Of a stretch of DNA of 28,254 nt, positions 20,401 through 28,254 are shown piece after piece. Positions within the stretch are counted from its first letter, which is position 1; each line of letters starts with the position of its first letter. The stretch spans positions 1 to 28,254 of IMG/VR virus record IMGVR_UViG_3300021139_000104. One strand, written 5' to 3'. The translations under genes and the position numbers were made by a program. This DNA comes from a virus. The notes under the pieces were generated by a model, which was given only the letters and a program-made list of their open reading frames with translations, had not been told where the DNA came from and made no database searches.

Positions 20401-22733
20401 TGCACAGCTCTGGTCAGCACGTTGTTGACGTGGCAGATGGACTATCTCCCGTACAAAGTGCTATTAACCGCCTAGAAGCTATGTATCTAGACCTACATGA
20501 GATGTTTCATGGGGGTACCGCTAATGCATTTAACAAAGATTTATACGACCATATCATCAACAGTGCTAAGGAAATCCAACATCAGGCAACTGAAGAGGGT
20601 ATCAATAGCATGTCTAAATCTGCTGCCGTTCGTAAGGCAATGCAGGGTATTGACTATGCTACCTTTGATAAGCTCACTAAAGAGTACAAGCCAGTAGGTG
20701 CTATCAATACGGACCTTAACGCTGATAGCTTTACCAAGGATCTTAGCAATGAAGGCTTCATGCTTAAGATGGCTACATGGGCAAAGCATGCACCAGATCA
20801 GGCTATGGAGTGGATGGATGCTCAGAACCAGCACATCTTCCGTCAGCCAGCCATGTTTGTTTCCTACATTAAACTCCGTCAGGAGTATGCAAAGCTAGAA
20901 CAACAGCATGTGGCTAACCTTATCCGTGCCAATGGTTGGACTAAAGACTTTGCCACCATGATTGCCGAGAAGAAGTTTACCGAGATTGCTCGCACTCAGG
21001 CTACAGATCTTACCCTTAAGAGCATTAACAACCCTGAGATCCGTTCTAACCTAGCTTGGACACTACGTACCACAGGGCGTTTCTACCGGTCTGTAGAGGA
21101 CTTCTACCGCCGTTTATGGCGGCTTAAGGATGTTACCCCACAGGCTCTTTATCGCCTGCGTATGGCAAGCCTAGGGCTGAATGCCAGTGGTTTCGTACAC
21201 CCAGATCAGAACGGTGACCCGTATCTGATTATGCCAGCAGACAATGTCTTGTTCCATGCTATGCAAGGTGGGATGTCTCTGCTAGGTGCTGATCCTAAGC
21301 AGCCTTTGTTTGATAACTTTGCTATGAATCTAACAATGTCTAACCCTACATTGAACCAAGATGCTGGTATGCCTAGCCTTCAAGGTCCATTCGTTGGGCT
21401 TAGCGTTAAGCTAGCACAGGGTCTACTTAGTACATTTGGTGGATCAGAAGGTGCTGCGCTATCTCAAAACCTCAGCAAAGAGATCATGGGATCTGTTAAT
21501 CAGAACCTTACATGGACTGGAGCTATTGTTCCTACCTCTTTACAGCGTGTATGGAACATGATTGATCTTCCAAGTAGGAGCAGAGAATATACATCTGCCT
21601 TTGCATCTGCTGTTGCCTACAATGCAGCTACTGGTCATGGTCTAACACAGGATCAATTGAACCAAATGGTAGATGAGTCTGGTCGTCCAGATGTAGCAAA
21701 GCAACAAAATGCTGTAACGGATTACATGAATAAGATACGTATTACAGCACACAACATTATATTTATGCGTGAGTTCTTGGGACTATTGTCCCCTATCACG
21801 CCTACACTACAACCATCTGTAGGTGTACCTAACTATCTTAAAGATGCAGGTGTTACTAGCCTACGTCAAGAGTTTAATGACATACTTCAAGAGAACTATA
21901 CATTGTCTCAAGGTAAGCTTCAGGATCCATATGGCTATTCATTGATGATGTTTGCTAAGAATAACCCGGGATTGCTAGCCTATACAGTCTCTCCTACAGT
22001 TAAAGATACTGCATTATCCATTGCCTATACCAAGGAAAATGAAAACTGGATAGGTGCAAATAAGGGTGCTATCGACAAGTATGGCAATGCTGCCTTGTTG
22101 TTTGCTCCACACATCGGCAAGTTTGATGCCAATGCTTTTGCTTGGATGGAAGCATCCGGTCTTGTTAAGAACAAAGACCTAAGAGATTACTACACACAGG
22201 TATCTTTAGCAGCAGCAAGTACGCAATACAGTGGATTGAATTCAGATCTTGCAGCAGCAATGGGTAACCCTGATCTAACTCCTGTACAAAAGCAGGAAGT
22301 TATGAACTATGTACGGGGTAGAAAACAACAAATCTTGATGGAGTATCCAGCCCTTAAGATCCAGTTAGATAACCCTGTAAGCGGTGGTACTGGTGCATCC
22401 GAGAAGATGTTCCAACAACTACAGACTATCCTTGCCAACAATGATCTACCTATGTCTGCTGGTGTAAAGACTAAGATGCAGGTAGTTAGCAACCTTGTTG
22501 CTGGTGCTATCTATGACATCAAGTCTATAGATCAGAACCCTACTGGCGTTGATAAGACCCAGTCTAAAGAAGCTATTAAGAACCGTACTATTGAAGCGAT
22601 CCGCAGAATTGGACTAGCACAGGGTACTAAAGAGATCATGGATCCTATTGTTCAACAGGCATCCAAGAGTATCTTCACCCCTCTACTTGATTCATTGGTA
22701 CGCAATCCGTCAACCATTCAGATAGGGAAATAA
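17475..22733 (+). CDS. Giant 1752-aa putative internal virion / ejection protein
   Basis: The largest gene here, a fifth of the window. No signal peptide is seen, and the chain is almost wholly helical in character with many Gln, Asn, Lys and Ala. A Trp/Phe-rich segment near residues 95-125 (P-F-K-W-A-F-K-N-V) could contact membrane. Segments such as L-F-P-R-L-G-I-R-A-S-L-D-E near 675 and R-F-Y-R-S-V-E-D-F-Y-R-R-L-W near 1205 recall large internal virion proteins of podovirus-like phages and polyvalent proteins ejected with DNA. An H-G-G-T motif near 1014 lacks the companions of a known enzyme. Placement between portal and scaffold fits a protein carried in the head. The function is inferred from size, place and composition only. 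Confidence 0.75.
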   Translation: MSFNQPLPGANGLNPQVALENPSIYVAASTIPMNQQQANHVNQISAIISRNAQLMSMDPKVAQKQYSSMDPLVQQQLKSFYPDSNYMKPPQTNIGLRVLGDVVSGVTNPFKWAFKNVTNVYNRLLPVNTAYLILDQMGQGTPLSWNMVHNAWDGKELYNNKDLAALHAKYGNTDTFVAMKLLDGMPLGKIIDAYGTTGSDIINSIAKVVDNPQETSKMLAEFKASQLSVGRDIGRAFLNGTPADNKAFSSGWWKFGTGVGDAAAQIFGDPLTYVSGGTSKLITSADKLAEALKAGTKTVAEVFSRPEMQRTWNEVAGPLIERLASARYGDKANIQTAADIRNELARQFPNMNNATVMDELARAKVFDAPSAQKFFEQPEMMTNLLAGRVDGTTFFRTGIPVAKRTNAISSKVNKMASDFFNGVASDEQKQSFGNLIDDVRNIGGDKSQLFKDGVLKSQVSTEGLEANTAQLSSVRAKIGRLVARFPGNAPIDVTDEGVDKSLSQVNALSRFIYTKTFSDYFTEAFKQSTQADRVLLLRGLYVQIMHNMALHATPQGQTLMENILKEKFGESAGYQTARDVQVPMHLMNDLQSSVGMLEKPVGKGNQLARYNYKGIVHNYQSKPQIGNMPWHLLSDYGLSIGQKAGHKAAIEAVGGHTARVFSRHMVNGWSTATLFPRLGIRASLDEMMFYSLSHPIQDLLNFGLGRKVNKIVTAFSGSDDLIPLAKKKWGTATSEIAKKLRGDAAPAELNPFTRTVANWLDQNPAHLLSDEARIKTTQLNGEDHFELQDKMTIANQLENYMRHVLPRGKAVINEAGEKVYPKQDQMIDYVKQLLVHTDGEMNSALIKSSLGRSARDIRKNPLYAEDFTDRNLLNRALADLKFVPTGKYDMMDKESLDRIHGSMYSVAHYKNWFLGFLRNGKNYGAGFFDPGSIFMKHGALGREGDLMKAVNDSLEKIGIDPEALTVKNQKAFDAFMHSSGQHVVDVADGLSPVQSAINRLEAMYLDLHEMFHGGTANAFNKDLYDHIINSAKEIQHQATEEGINSMSKSAAVRKAMQGIDYATFDKLTKEYKPVGAINTDLNADSFTKDLSNEGFMLKMATWAKHAPDQAMEWMDAQNQHIFRQPAMFVSYIKLRQEYAKLEQQHVANLIRANGWTKDFATMIAEKKFTEIARTQATDLTLKSINNPEIRSNLAWTLRTTGRFYRSVEDFYRRLWRLKDVTPQALYRLRMASLGLNASGFVHPDQNGDPYLIMPADNVLFHAMQGGMSLLGADPKQPLFDNFAMNLTMSNPTLNQDAGMPSLQGPFVGLSVKLAQGLLSTFGGSEGAALSQNLSKEIMGSVNQNLTWTGAIVPTSLQRVWNMIDLPSRSREYTSAFASAVAYNAATGHGLTQDQLNQMVDESGRPDVAKQQNAVTDYMNKIRITAHNIIFMREFLGLLSPITPTLQPSVGVPNYLKDAGVTSLRQEFNDILQENYTLSQGKLQDPYGYSLMMFAKNNPGLLAYTVSPTVKDTALSIAYTKENENWIGANKGAIDKYGNAALLFAPHIGKFDANAFAWMEASGLVKNKDLRDYYTQVSLAAASTQYSGLNSDLAAAMGNPDLTPVQKQEVMNYVRGRKQQILMEYPALKIQLDNPVSGGTGASEKMFQQLQTILANNDLPMSAGVKTKMQVVSNLVAGAIYDIKSIDQNPTGVDKTQSKEAIKNRTIEAIRRIGLAQGTKEIMDPIVQQASKSIFTPLLDSLVRNPSTIQIGK

Positions 22734-22737
22734 CTAG

Positions 22738-24471
22738 ATGGCTACTCCTGATCAAAGTTATGTGCGTCGCCTTATGACCCTACATGGTTGGTCTTTATCT
22801 CAGGCTACTGCTTATGCTAATAACCATCCAGAGGTAAACCTACCTACAACACCGCTTTCAAATACACCAACAACAGATTCAGCACTATCTCCTGGTGCTA
22901 CTTTAATGGGACGTGGTGGCGGTGCTAGAAGCTTTGCTGGTTACAGCCCTGCTGCTCCAGTTAATATCACACCTAAAGGTGTTGTTACTGTTAACCCTGC
23001 AACCGCTGTGGATCCTAATGATCCTGCTACATTAGAAGCAATTATTAAGGCTCAAGCTAAGCCAAACGATCCTACTGCTGGTGTAAGTATTGGTTCAGGT
23101 GGCACTAACCCACTTAACAATACTCCCGGATCAGCAGGCAAGAAGCCTGCCATTAACTTGGTCGGTGGTACAACTTATACCAACCAGTATTTTGAAGGAG
23201 ACTTTGGTGCTGGAGTGCCGGGGTATACAAACCTGCCTTTACAGGTAAACCAAAACACTAAAGGTCAAATGGTTATTACCCGCCCTGATGGTGCCGGTAA
23301 CTATAACCAAGTAATCATTGCTGTAGATCCTAATGATCCTACACAATATATGGTACAAGATGCGGTTACTGGTATTGCTTCAATGCTACAAAAGTATCCT
23401 CCCGGATCTAAAGCTTTGGCAGATCTTAAGAATACACTTGCTAAGACTGGTAAGTACAAGAGCGCTGCTGCTGCTAGAAAGTCTGGATTTGATTCAGGCT
23501 TTGACACAGATTTCTTAAATGCATTTACAGCACAGGTAAACAAGAATACCTTTGACAACTTTACGGCTGCTAAAAATGGGCAGAAAACTTTCTCTACAGT
23601 AGAGAATACCATAACCAATACCCCTTATAGTCCTCTTGCTGGTACGCGTGAAACTACCACTACCAACATAACCCCACAGGCTACGGCATTGATGCAGATC
23701 AATACCTTTATGCAGGAACAACTTGGACGTCAGGCTACATACAAGGAAGTCAGCGACTATACTCAAGCTCTTAATAGTTATGAGAAGGCACATCCTGACC
23801 GTAACGTTGTAACTACAGATGCCTTGATGTTTGAAAAGAACAGAGTCACCTATGCAGGTGCTAGCCCTGAAGACCAGAAGGCAATCCTTGTAGGAGTTCT
23901 TTACAATGAACTATCTGCCAAGGGTGTCAACCCTGATGCTATCTCCAAGAGTGGCGGTGCTATTGCACAGGGTATGCAGGCAATTCAAAAGACTGCTGCT
24001 GATTACGGTCTAGGTCACATTGATAATGCTGCTGCTATTGGAAGCATCATTGATGCAAGCAAGGTAACAGCCAGCAAGATGACTAATGCTGACACCTTTA
24101 ATCTTGTCAAAGAAACTCTTAAGCCGGGTGGATCTATTACTAATATTGAAACCAAACTTAAGGAACAAGCCAAGCTTACCTATAAGCCATTGGCTAGCTA
24201 CATTGATGCAGGCGGTAATGTCATGGATATTGCTAACCAGTTCAATGCTTTGAACCAGAAGTATCTTGAAACCTTTACACCTACCAATGTCTTTGATCCT
24301 ACTATTCAAAAGGCTTTGGCTGGCGATGGAAAGAACGTTATGAATAGTGACGATTACATTAAGATGCTTAAGTCTGATCCTTCTTTGGGTTGGTCTAAAA
24401 CCCAGAACGCCAGAGAAGAAGCAGCTAACTATGTAACAACAATCGGCAAAGAGTTTGGATTCATGGCATAA
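22738..24471 (+). CDS. 577-aa putative virion protein
   Basis: Starts 4 bases after the giant gene. The N-terminal 45 residues form a small helical module (R-L-M-T-L-H-G-W-S-L-S-Q-A-T-A-Y-A). A Thr/Pro/Gly-rich linker to about 160 follows, in which V-D-P-N-D-P occurs near 97 and again near 197. The remainder is helical, closing W-S-K-T-Q-N-A-R-E-E-A-A-N-Y-V-T and F-G-F-M, a C-terminal pattern I associate with internal virion proteins of actinophages. No catalytic motif is visible. It is probably injected or head-bound together with its two large neighbours. Confidence 0.7.
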   Translation: MATPDQSYVRRLMTLHGWSLSQATAYANNHPEVNLPTTPLSNTPTTDSALSPGATLMGRGGGARSFAGYSPAAPVNITPKGVVTVNPATAVDPNDPATLEAIIKAQAKPNDPTAGVSIGSGGTNPLNNTPGSAGKKPAINLVGGTTYTNQYFEGDFGAGVPGYTNLPLQVNQNTKGQMVITRPDGAGNYNQVIIAVDPNDPTQYMVQDAVTGIASMLQKYPPGSKALADLKNTLAKTGKYKSAAAARKSGFDSGFDTDFLNAFTAQVNKNTFDNFTAAKNGQKTFSTVENTITNTPYSPLAGTRETTTTNITPQATALMQINTFMQEQLGRQATYKEVSDYTQALNSYEKAHPDRNVVTTDALMFEKNRVTYAGASPEDQKAILVGVLYNELSAKGVNPDAISKSGGAIAQGMQAIQKTAADYGLGHIDNAAAIGSIIDASKVTASKMTNADTFNLVKETLKPGGSITNIETKLKEQAKLTYKPLASYIDAGGNVMDIANQFNALNQKYLETFTPTNVFDPTIQKALAGDGKNVMNSDDYIKMLKSDPSLGWSKTQNAREEAANYVTTIGKEFGFMA

Positions 24472-25637
24472 TGGCAGCATTAAACGATCTTCAAATTGAA
24501 CGCTTTGCAGACTTAGGCGTAAGTAATACCAATGTAGTTCAAACAGCTAATGCCTTTTATGCTGCTGGTGGTACAGGTAACCCTTTACAAGCAGCTTATC
24601 AAGCTGGTTCAAAAACTGCAGCTTATGGTGGCAATACTCCTTATGGACAACCAGTAGGTGCACCAACCACTGTAACAAATCCAGATGGTTCAACCACTAC
24701 AACTTATACATATGCTAATGGTGTGGGTGGAACATTTACTTCAAGCACCAGCCTTAGCTCAAGTAGTAGCAATACTTCAATTACATCTGCTACACAAGAT
24801 GCTTATGCTCTTATACAATCAGAGCTTGCTCAATGGGGTTTAGGTGAACTAGCTACCCTTCTTCAAAAAGATATGGCAGCTAACATTGGTCCTAACCAAG
24901 CAGTTCTTGATATTCGTAACAGTGCTCCGTACAAGGCACGTTTTGCTGGTAACTTTACTCGCCAAGCAGCGGGTCTTAACATGCTGACTGAAGCAGAATA
25001 TTTAGCAATGGAAAATTCTTATGCTAATTTGTTTAACCAGTATGGGACAAATACTCTAGCAAACAAAGCACAGTTTGCTACTTTAATTGGCAATGATGTA
25101 TCTGCTACTGAACTTAATAGTCGCCTTGACCTAGCAGTCAATCAAGTACAGCAAGCAGACCCTACAGTTTTGAATACCCTTAAGCAGTACTACCCAACAG
25201 TATCTAATAGCGATTTAGTTGGTTACTTCTTGGCACCGACAGAGACACTACCTATGTTACAACAACAAGTTGGTACTGCTCAAGTCGGAGCTGCTGCTGC
25301 ACAGCAAGGACTATCTGATACCCAGCAACGTGCTCAACAACTTCAACAACTTGGAGTTAGTTACTCACAAGCACAGACAGGCTACGGCAAGATTGCCGAA
25401 GTACTACCTGCTTCTCAGAAGCTCAGCAATATTTACGGTGCTCAAACTGGTATCAATTACAACCAGACTGAAGCAGAGAATCAGTACCTACTTAGCAGTG
25501 GTGCTGCTGCCCTTGAACAACAGAAGCTTATTGATCTAGAGAAGCAACAATTCTCTGGACGATCAGGTGTCGTAGGAGCCAGCGCAGCTGCTGGATACAG
25601 CGGTTCATTAGGCAAGTCCATGCAAGGACAGTTCTAA
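24471..25637 (+). CDS. 388-aa putative virion protein with Q-rich helical tail
   Basis: Starts at a TAATG junction. Residues 60-110 are Thr/Ser/Gly-rich, a flexible linker. The next block has Q-W-G-L-G-E-L-A-T-L-L, then Y-K-A-R-F-A-G-N, A-A-G-L-N-M-L-T-E-A-E-Y-L, an order that recurs in large actinophage structural proteins. From about 270 to 370 the chain is Gln/Ala-rich and likely a long coiled coil. It ends with a Gly/Ser tail. With the two genes before it, it forms a three-gene virion module between portal and scaffold. Confidence 0.75.
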   Translation: MAALNDLQIERFADLGVSNTNVVQTANAFYAAGGTGNPLQAAYQAGSKTAAYGGNTPYGQPVGAPTTVTNPDGSTTTTYTYANGVGGTFTSSTSLSSSSSNTSITSATQDAYALIQSELAQWGLGELATLLQKDMAANIGPNQAVLDIRNSAPYKARFAGNFTRQAAGLNMLTEAEYLAMENSYANLFNQYGTNTLANKAQFATLIGNDVSATELNSRLDLAVNQVQQADPTVLNTLKQYYPTVSNSDLVGYFLAPTETLPMLQQQVGTAQVGAAAAQQGLSDTQQRAQQLQQLGVSYSQAQTGYGKIAEVLPASQKLSNIYGAQTGINYNQTEAENQYLLSSGAAALEQQKLIDLEKQQFSGRSGVVGASAAAGYSGSLGKSMQGQF

Positions 25638-25645
25638 ATAGATTC

Positions 25646-25674
25646 CCACCACGGAACGACCAGCACTGTGGTGG
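25646..25674 (+). promoter_or_regulatory. Hairpin in the gap before the scaffold gene
   Basis: CCACCAC pairs with GTGGTGG around 15 bases. It lies in the 128-base gap 25638-25765, the largest in the late genes, just before scaffold and capsid genes, which need much higher expression. No T-run follows. A processing or stability element, or a marker of a new transcript start, would fit; I see no convincing promoter. Confidence 0.45.
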
Positions 25675-25765
25675 TGTAACTAGGCTGGTAGCAGGATCCG
25701 ACTTAACCTTCCCCGGGTTTGGTTGCGGCTTGCGATACAACTAACAGAATGGGAGAACGGTTGCT

Positions 25766-26251
25766 ATGGCAACAAACGATTGGGACGACGACGACTTCGA
25801 TGATATCGAAGAACAGCAGGCTCCAGCTACAGGCGATGACCTCGTAAAGAAGTTACGCAAGGCTAAGCGTGCTGATGAAAAGAGAATCAAAGAACTCACT
25901 GAGCAACTTGAGGGATTATCCAAGGTGCAGCGTGAGCGAGTCGTTAAAGAAGTCCTTGATCAAAAGGGTGTAAATCCTAAGGCAGCAAGGTTAATCTTAA
26001 AAGATCTCGATGATGTTACCGAGGAGTCAGTCTCGCACTGGCTCGATGATAACGGAGATCTCTTCGGGTTTACCAAGCAGGCTCAGGAAGTGGACCCTCA
26101 ACGTGAACTAGACCTAGCGGCACTACGCCAACAGGACATAGTCACACAGAACGGTTTAACACCCGACAAACAAATGGACGCAGTTCAACGCATTAACGAT
26201 GCAGCTACGGCTGAAGAAATTATTGCAATGATCCAGTCCGGAAACTTTTAA
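25766..26251 (+). CDS. Capsid scaffolding protein
   Basis: 161 residues directly before the capsid gene. The start is extremely acidic (D-W-D-D-D-D-F-D-D-I-E-E). A long charged helix (about 25-65, K-K-L-R-K-A-K-R-A-D-E-K-R-I-K-E-L) able to form a coiled coil follows, and a helical C-terminus ends I-I-A-M-I-Q-S-G-N-F. Size, charge pattern and position are typical of scaffolds that guide capsid assembly and then leave the head. GGGAG lies about 10 bases before ATG. Sequence alone gives no protease domain. Confidence 0.85.
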   Translation: MATNDWDDDDFDDIEEQQAPATGDDLVKKLRKAKRADEKRIKELTEQLEGLSKVQRERVVKEVLDQKGVNPKAARLILKDLDDVTEESVSHWLDDNGDLFGFTKQAQEVDPQRELDLAALRQQDIVTQNGLTPDKQMDAVQRINDAATAEEIIAMIQSGNF

Positions 26252-26288
26252 TCAACCGAACTAACATCCTCATAAGGAGGTGCAACAC

Positions 26289-27458
26289 ATGGCAAACGCA
26301 TACACAACCACCGGTTCCGCTTCTCTAGGCGGTACAGTTGGTAGTGCAGGTCTCGTACAGAAGGCATATGACCGTCTAATCGAGTTCGCACTCCGTGCAC
26401 AGCCACTTATCCGCAATGTTGCAGATAAGACCCCTGCTCGTCAGAGCATCCCGGGTTCCTCAGTTGTATTGCAACGCTACGTCGACCTAACTCAACAGAC
26501 CACAACTCTGACTGAGCAAGTCGATCCAGATGCAGTAGCACTGGCTACCCCAACATACACAACCATTACTCTTGCTGAGTATGGTAACGCAGTGCTTGTT
26601 ACACGTGCTTTGGAACTCTTCAGCCTTGCTGATGTAGATCCAGCTGTTGCTAACATCATCGCGTTCAACCTTGCAGACTCTATCGATACAGTCGCTCAGA
26701 CCACTCTTGCTACAGGTGCAAACGTACTTCGCGCAGGCGCTCGTACATCTTCTGTAACAGTCACTTCATCAGATACTTTCACTTCAGCACTTGCTCGTAA
26801 GACAGTTGCTAAGCTACGCACAAACAAGGCTATCCCACGTAAGGGATCTTTGTACTGGGCAGGTATTCACCCTGAGGTTGCTCACGATCTCCGCGCTGAA
26901 ACAGGCGTAGGATCATGGCGCCAGCCACACGAGTACCAAGCAAATGATGAGATCTGGGCTGGTGAAATCGGAACTTACGAAGGTGCGTTCTATGTAGAAT
27001 CACCACGTCTATTCTCAGACAAGAAGGGTGCTGACCAAACAACATCTTCAACAACAACAACTGCAGCAGCTAACTCAGGAGCTACAACTCTTGCTCTAGC
27101 AGCTGTTGCTTTCCAAGTTGGAGACCGCCTATCAGGTACAGGTCTTGCTACTTCAGGTGTACAAGTTACAGCAATCTCAGGATTGAACGTAACAATTGAC
27201 ACACCTGTTCTTTCAGCTGGTGTTACATCTGGTGCAACAATCACAATCACTCCAGAGACAAAGGTATTCAACACCTACTTCGCAGGACAACAAGCTCTTG
27301 CTGAAGCAGTGGCTGAAGAACCACATGTCGTTATCGGACCGGTTGTTGATAAGTTGATGCGTCACCGCCCACTCGGCTGGTACGGCGTACTTGGCTTCTC
27401 AATCTACCGTGACGAATCACTCTACCGTGTAGAGACTTCTTCTTCAATCGACTACTAA
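26289..27458 (+). CDS. Major capsid protein, N4-gp56 family, with inserted domain
   Basis: 389 residues from ATG 26289, with AGGAGG 8 bases upstream. The flow A-Y-D-R-L-I-E-F-A-L-R, then V-L-Q-R-Y-V-D-L, L-A-E-Y-G-N-A-V-L-V-T and R-L-F-S-D-K-K is that of the N4-gp56 capsid family, which has the HK97 fold. Residues of about 249-322 interrupt this fold with a Thr/Ser/Ala-rich, strand-forming stretch (V-G-D-R-L-S-G-T-G-L, V-Q-V-T-A-I-S-G), after which the capsid sequence resumes. The insert probably folds as a small beta domain on the capsid surface. A strong hairpin follows the gene. Confidence 0.92.
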   Translation: MANAYTTTGSASLGGTVGSAGLVQKAYDRLIEFALRAQPLIRNVADKTPARQSIPGSSVVLQRYVDLTQQTTTLTEQVDPDAVALATPTYTTITLAEYGNAVLVTRALELFSLADVDPAVANIIAFNLADSIDTVAQTTLATGANVLRAGARTSSVTVTSSDTFTSALARKTVAKLRTNKAIPRKGSLYWAGIHPEVAHDLRAETGVGSWRQPHEYQANDEIWAGEIGTYEGAFYVESPRLFSDKKGADQTTSSTTTTAAANSGATTLALAAVAFQVGDRLSGTGLATSGVQVTAISGLNVTIDTPVLSAGVTSGATITITPETKVFNTYFAGQQALAEAVAEEPHVVIGPVVDKLMRHRPLGWYGVLGFSIYRDESLYRVETSSSIDY

Positions 27459-27475
27459 TAGTTGACTGACTGTAG

Positions 27476-27494
27476 GGCTGGGTCTTTCCCAGCC
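27476..27494 (+). terminator. Hairpin after the capsid gene (attenuator)
   Basis: GGCTGGG pairs with CCCAGCC around TCTTT. Only TTAT follows, so full termination is unlikely. Such hairpins after capsid genes commonly reduce read-through or protect the 3' end of the capsid message. Confidence 0.6.
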
Positions 27495-27520
27495 TTATGG
27501 TAAGCCCACTAAGGAGACAT

Positions 27521-27787
27521 ATGCCATACATCTTTACAACACCAACTACCTCAGAAGGTCCTGCTGGTGGCGGTCGCTTGTTCATTCGCTTCCGCTTAAA
27601 CCGTGGCATAACTGTCATGCGGGTCGGAGGAGTATGGCAAGAGATCCGCTACCCAACTGAAGACCAGACTGGTGCAGCTGATCCCGGCTTTGTATTCAGA
27701 GGTGGATACAACCATGTGCTTAATGATGAACAGAGGACGGAACTAATCAATGCAGGATACGGAAGCTACATCACTTACCAACCATGA
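27521..27787 (+). CDS. 88-aa head-region protein
   Basis: ATG 27521 has AAGGAG 5 bases upstream; an earlier in-frame start lies in the capsid hairpin and is rejected. The chain is strand-rich (R-L-F-I-R-F-R-L, V-M-R-V-G-G-V-W-Q-E-I) with G-P-A-G-G-G before it and a helix near the end (D-E-Q-R-T-E-L-I-N-A-G). Proteins of this size after the capsid gene are conserved in actinophages, without assigned function. It overlaps the next gene by 38 bases. Confidence 0.75.
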   Translation: MPYIFTTPTTSEGPAGGGRLFIRFRLNRGITVMRVGGVWQEIRYPTEDQTGAADPGFVFRGGYNHVLNDEQRTELINAGYGSYITYQP

Positions 27788-28220
27788 GCATATAAGCAAG
27801 ATCCTTGAATGGGGTCTTGATAACAAGATGGCATACAAGCCATCCCTGTACGGATGTACACAGTGTGATATCACATCACCAGAACCTTTTAAGTATGAAG
27901 ACATATTTGTGGACCACACAAAGTGTGGGGATGATTGCTTTGGTTGCAAAGCTAAGAACCTACAAATGAACGCAGGAGATGCCAAGCACTCAGTGGTTGC
28001 ATCTGGTACCACTCAAAAGAAGTGGGATAAAGAATTGGCTTTCTATAAGGAAGCTCGTGCCCAAGGCGTACAGCCTGAAGGCACAACAAGGGCAGCCGTA
28101 CAGAAAGCACTTGAAGCCTCTGAGGTTCTTAACAAACCTTATGACGGCGGGAAGATGCCGAAAGCCAATCATATAAACGAGAAGACCGTTGAGGTCTTAA
28201 AGGAAGTAGGAGCAGTCTAA
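27750..28220 (+). CDS. 156-aa conserved head-region protein with Cys/His cluster
   Basis: 156 residues. C-T-Q-C near 36-39, H-T-K-C near 56-59 and D-C-F-G-C-K near 62-67 would form a zinc site. The second half is helical, with Y-K-E-A-R-A-Q-G-V-Q-P-E-G-T-T near 98-112 and a closing V-E-V-L-K-E-V-G. I know this A-R-x-Q-G-x-x-P-x-G-T-T pattern from proteins encoded near actinophage capsid genes, where it lacks a proven role; an adaptor or head-completion role is possible. The start is kept at 27750 despite the overlap because the zinc motif needs the region after it and upstream residues look ordered. Confidence 0.75.
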   Translation: MQDTEATSLTNHEHISKILEWGLDNKMAYKPSLYGCTQCDITSPEPFKYEDIFVDHTKCGDDCFGCKAKNLQMNAGDAKHSVVASGTTQKKWDKELAFYKEARAQGVQPEGTTRAAVQKALEASEVLNKPYDGGKMPKANHINEKTVEVLKEVGAV

Positions 28221-28254
28221 TGGCAATGCACAACGATAAAGCACAAGATGCCAA
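28220..28254 (+). CDS. Start of a further late gene (partial)
   Basis: ATG at 28220 overlaps the previous stop as TAATG and the frame is open to the window edge. Eleven residues are visible, starting M-A-M-H-N-D-K-A-Q. Too little to identify; by order a head-tail connector or neck protein is expected. Confidence 0.6.
   Translation, partial: MAMHNDKAQDA

Noticed and set aside
1-28254. CRISPR array, insertion sequence, integrase or attachment site
   Set aside because: No spaced direct repeats, transposase, integrase or tRNA fragment was seen on either strand within the window.

Overview
The window is a stretch of a tailed-phage genome, most likely a phage of an actinobacterium. It carries a WhiB-family regulator, which is essentially confined to actinobacteria and their phages. 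It also has a terminase large subunit, portal, scaffold and N4-gp56-type capsid protein in normal late-gene order. Coding DNA is moderately AT-rich, unlike phages of Streptomyces or Mycobacterium. A low-GC actinobacterial host, such as the abundant freshwater lineages, would fit, but that is inference.

Layout. Bases 1-61 hold the end of a rightward Ala/Pro-rich gene followed by a strong terminator. From 223 to 11725 every gene is leftward and tightly packed, with many ATGA or TAATG junctions. Read from right to left this block encodes small zinc-binding proteins, an SSB behind its own promoter and before its own terminator, a membrane peptide and a secreted murein transglycosylase. Next come an amidoligase and class II glutamine amidotransferase pair, two small proteins, a RecB/Cas4-like Fe-S nuclease broken into two genes around a third small gene, and a DnaB-like helicase. 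A resolvase-like nuclease, a two-gene primase, a DUF1599 nucleotide-pool enzyme, a metallophosphoesterase, a sigma-like protein, a glycosyltransferase, several zinc ribbons and WhiB complete it. At least nine small genes (26-54 aa) were found by reading through gaps and choosing starts by ribosome-binding site.

Between the leftward block and the rightward late genes lie about 920 bases without a convincing protein gene (11726-12644). The first two thirds are much more GC-rich than the rest and fold on paper into a dense set of helices. These include two hairpins capped by GNRA tetraloops on the plus strand and a nested 43-base stem. I read this as a large structured non-coding RNA gene of about 600 nt. 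It may reach about 840 nt if the array of eight small hairpins that follows (12431-12630) belongs to it. It is comparable in size and setting to the giant phage RNAs GOLLD and ROOL, but I cannot assign it to either. An extended -10 promoter lies between the two parts.

From 12645 to the end all genes are rightward: terminase large subunit with an N-terminal helix-turn-helix, a small repeat-containing protein, portal, two small proteins, a giant 1752-aa putative internal virion protein, two further putative virion proteins, scaffold, major capsid protein with an inserted domain, and two conserved head-region proteins. The window ends at the first codons of another gene.
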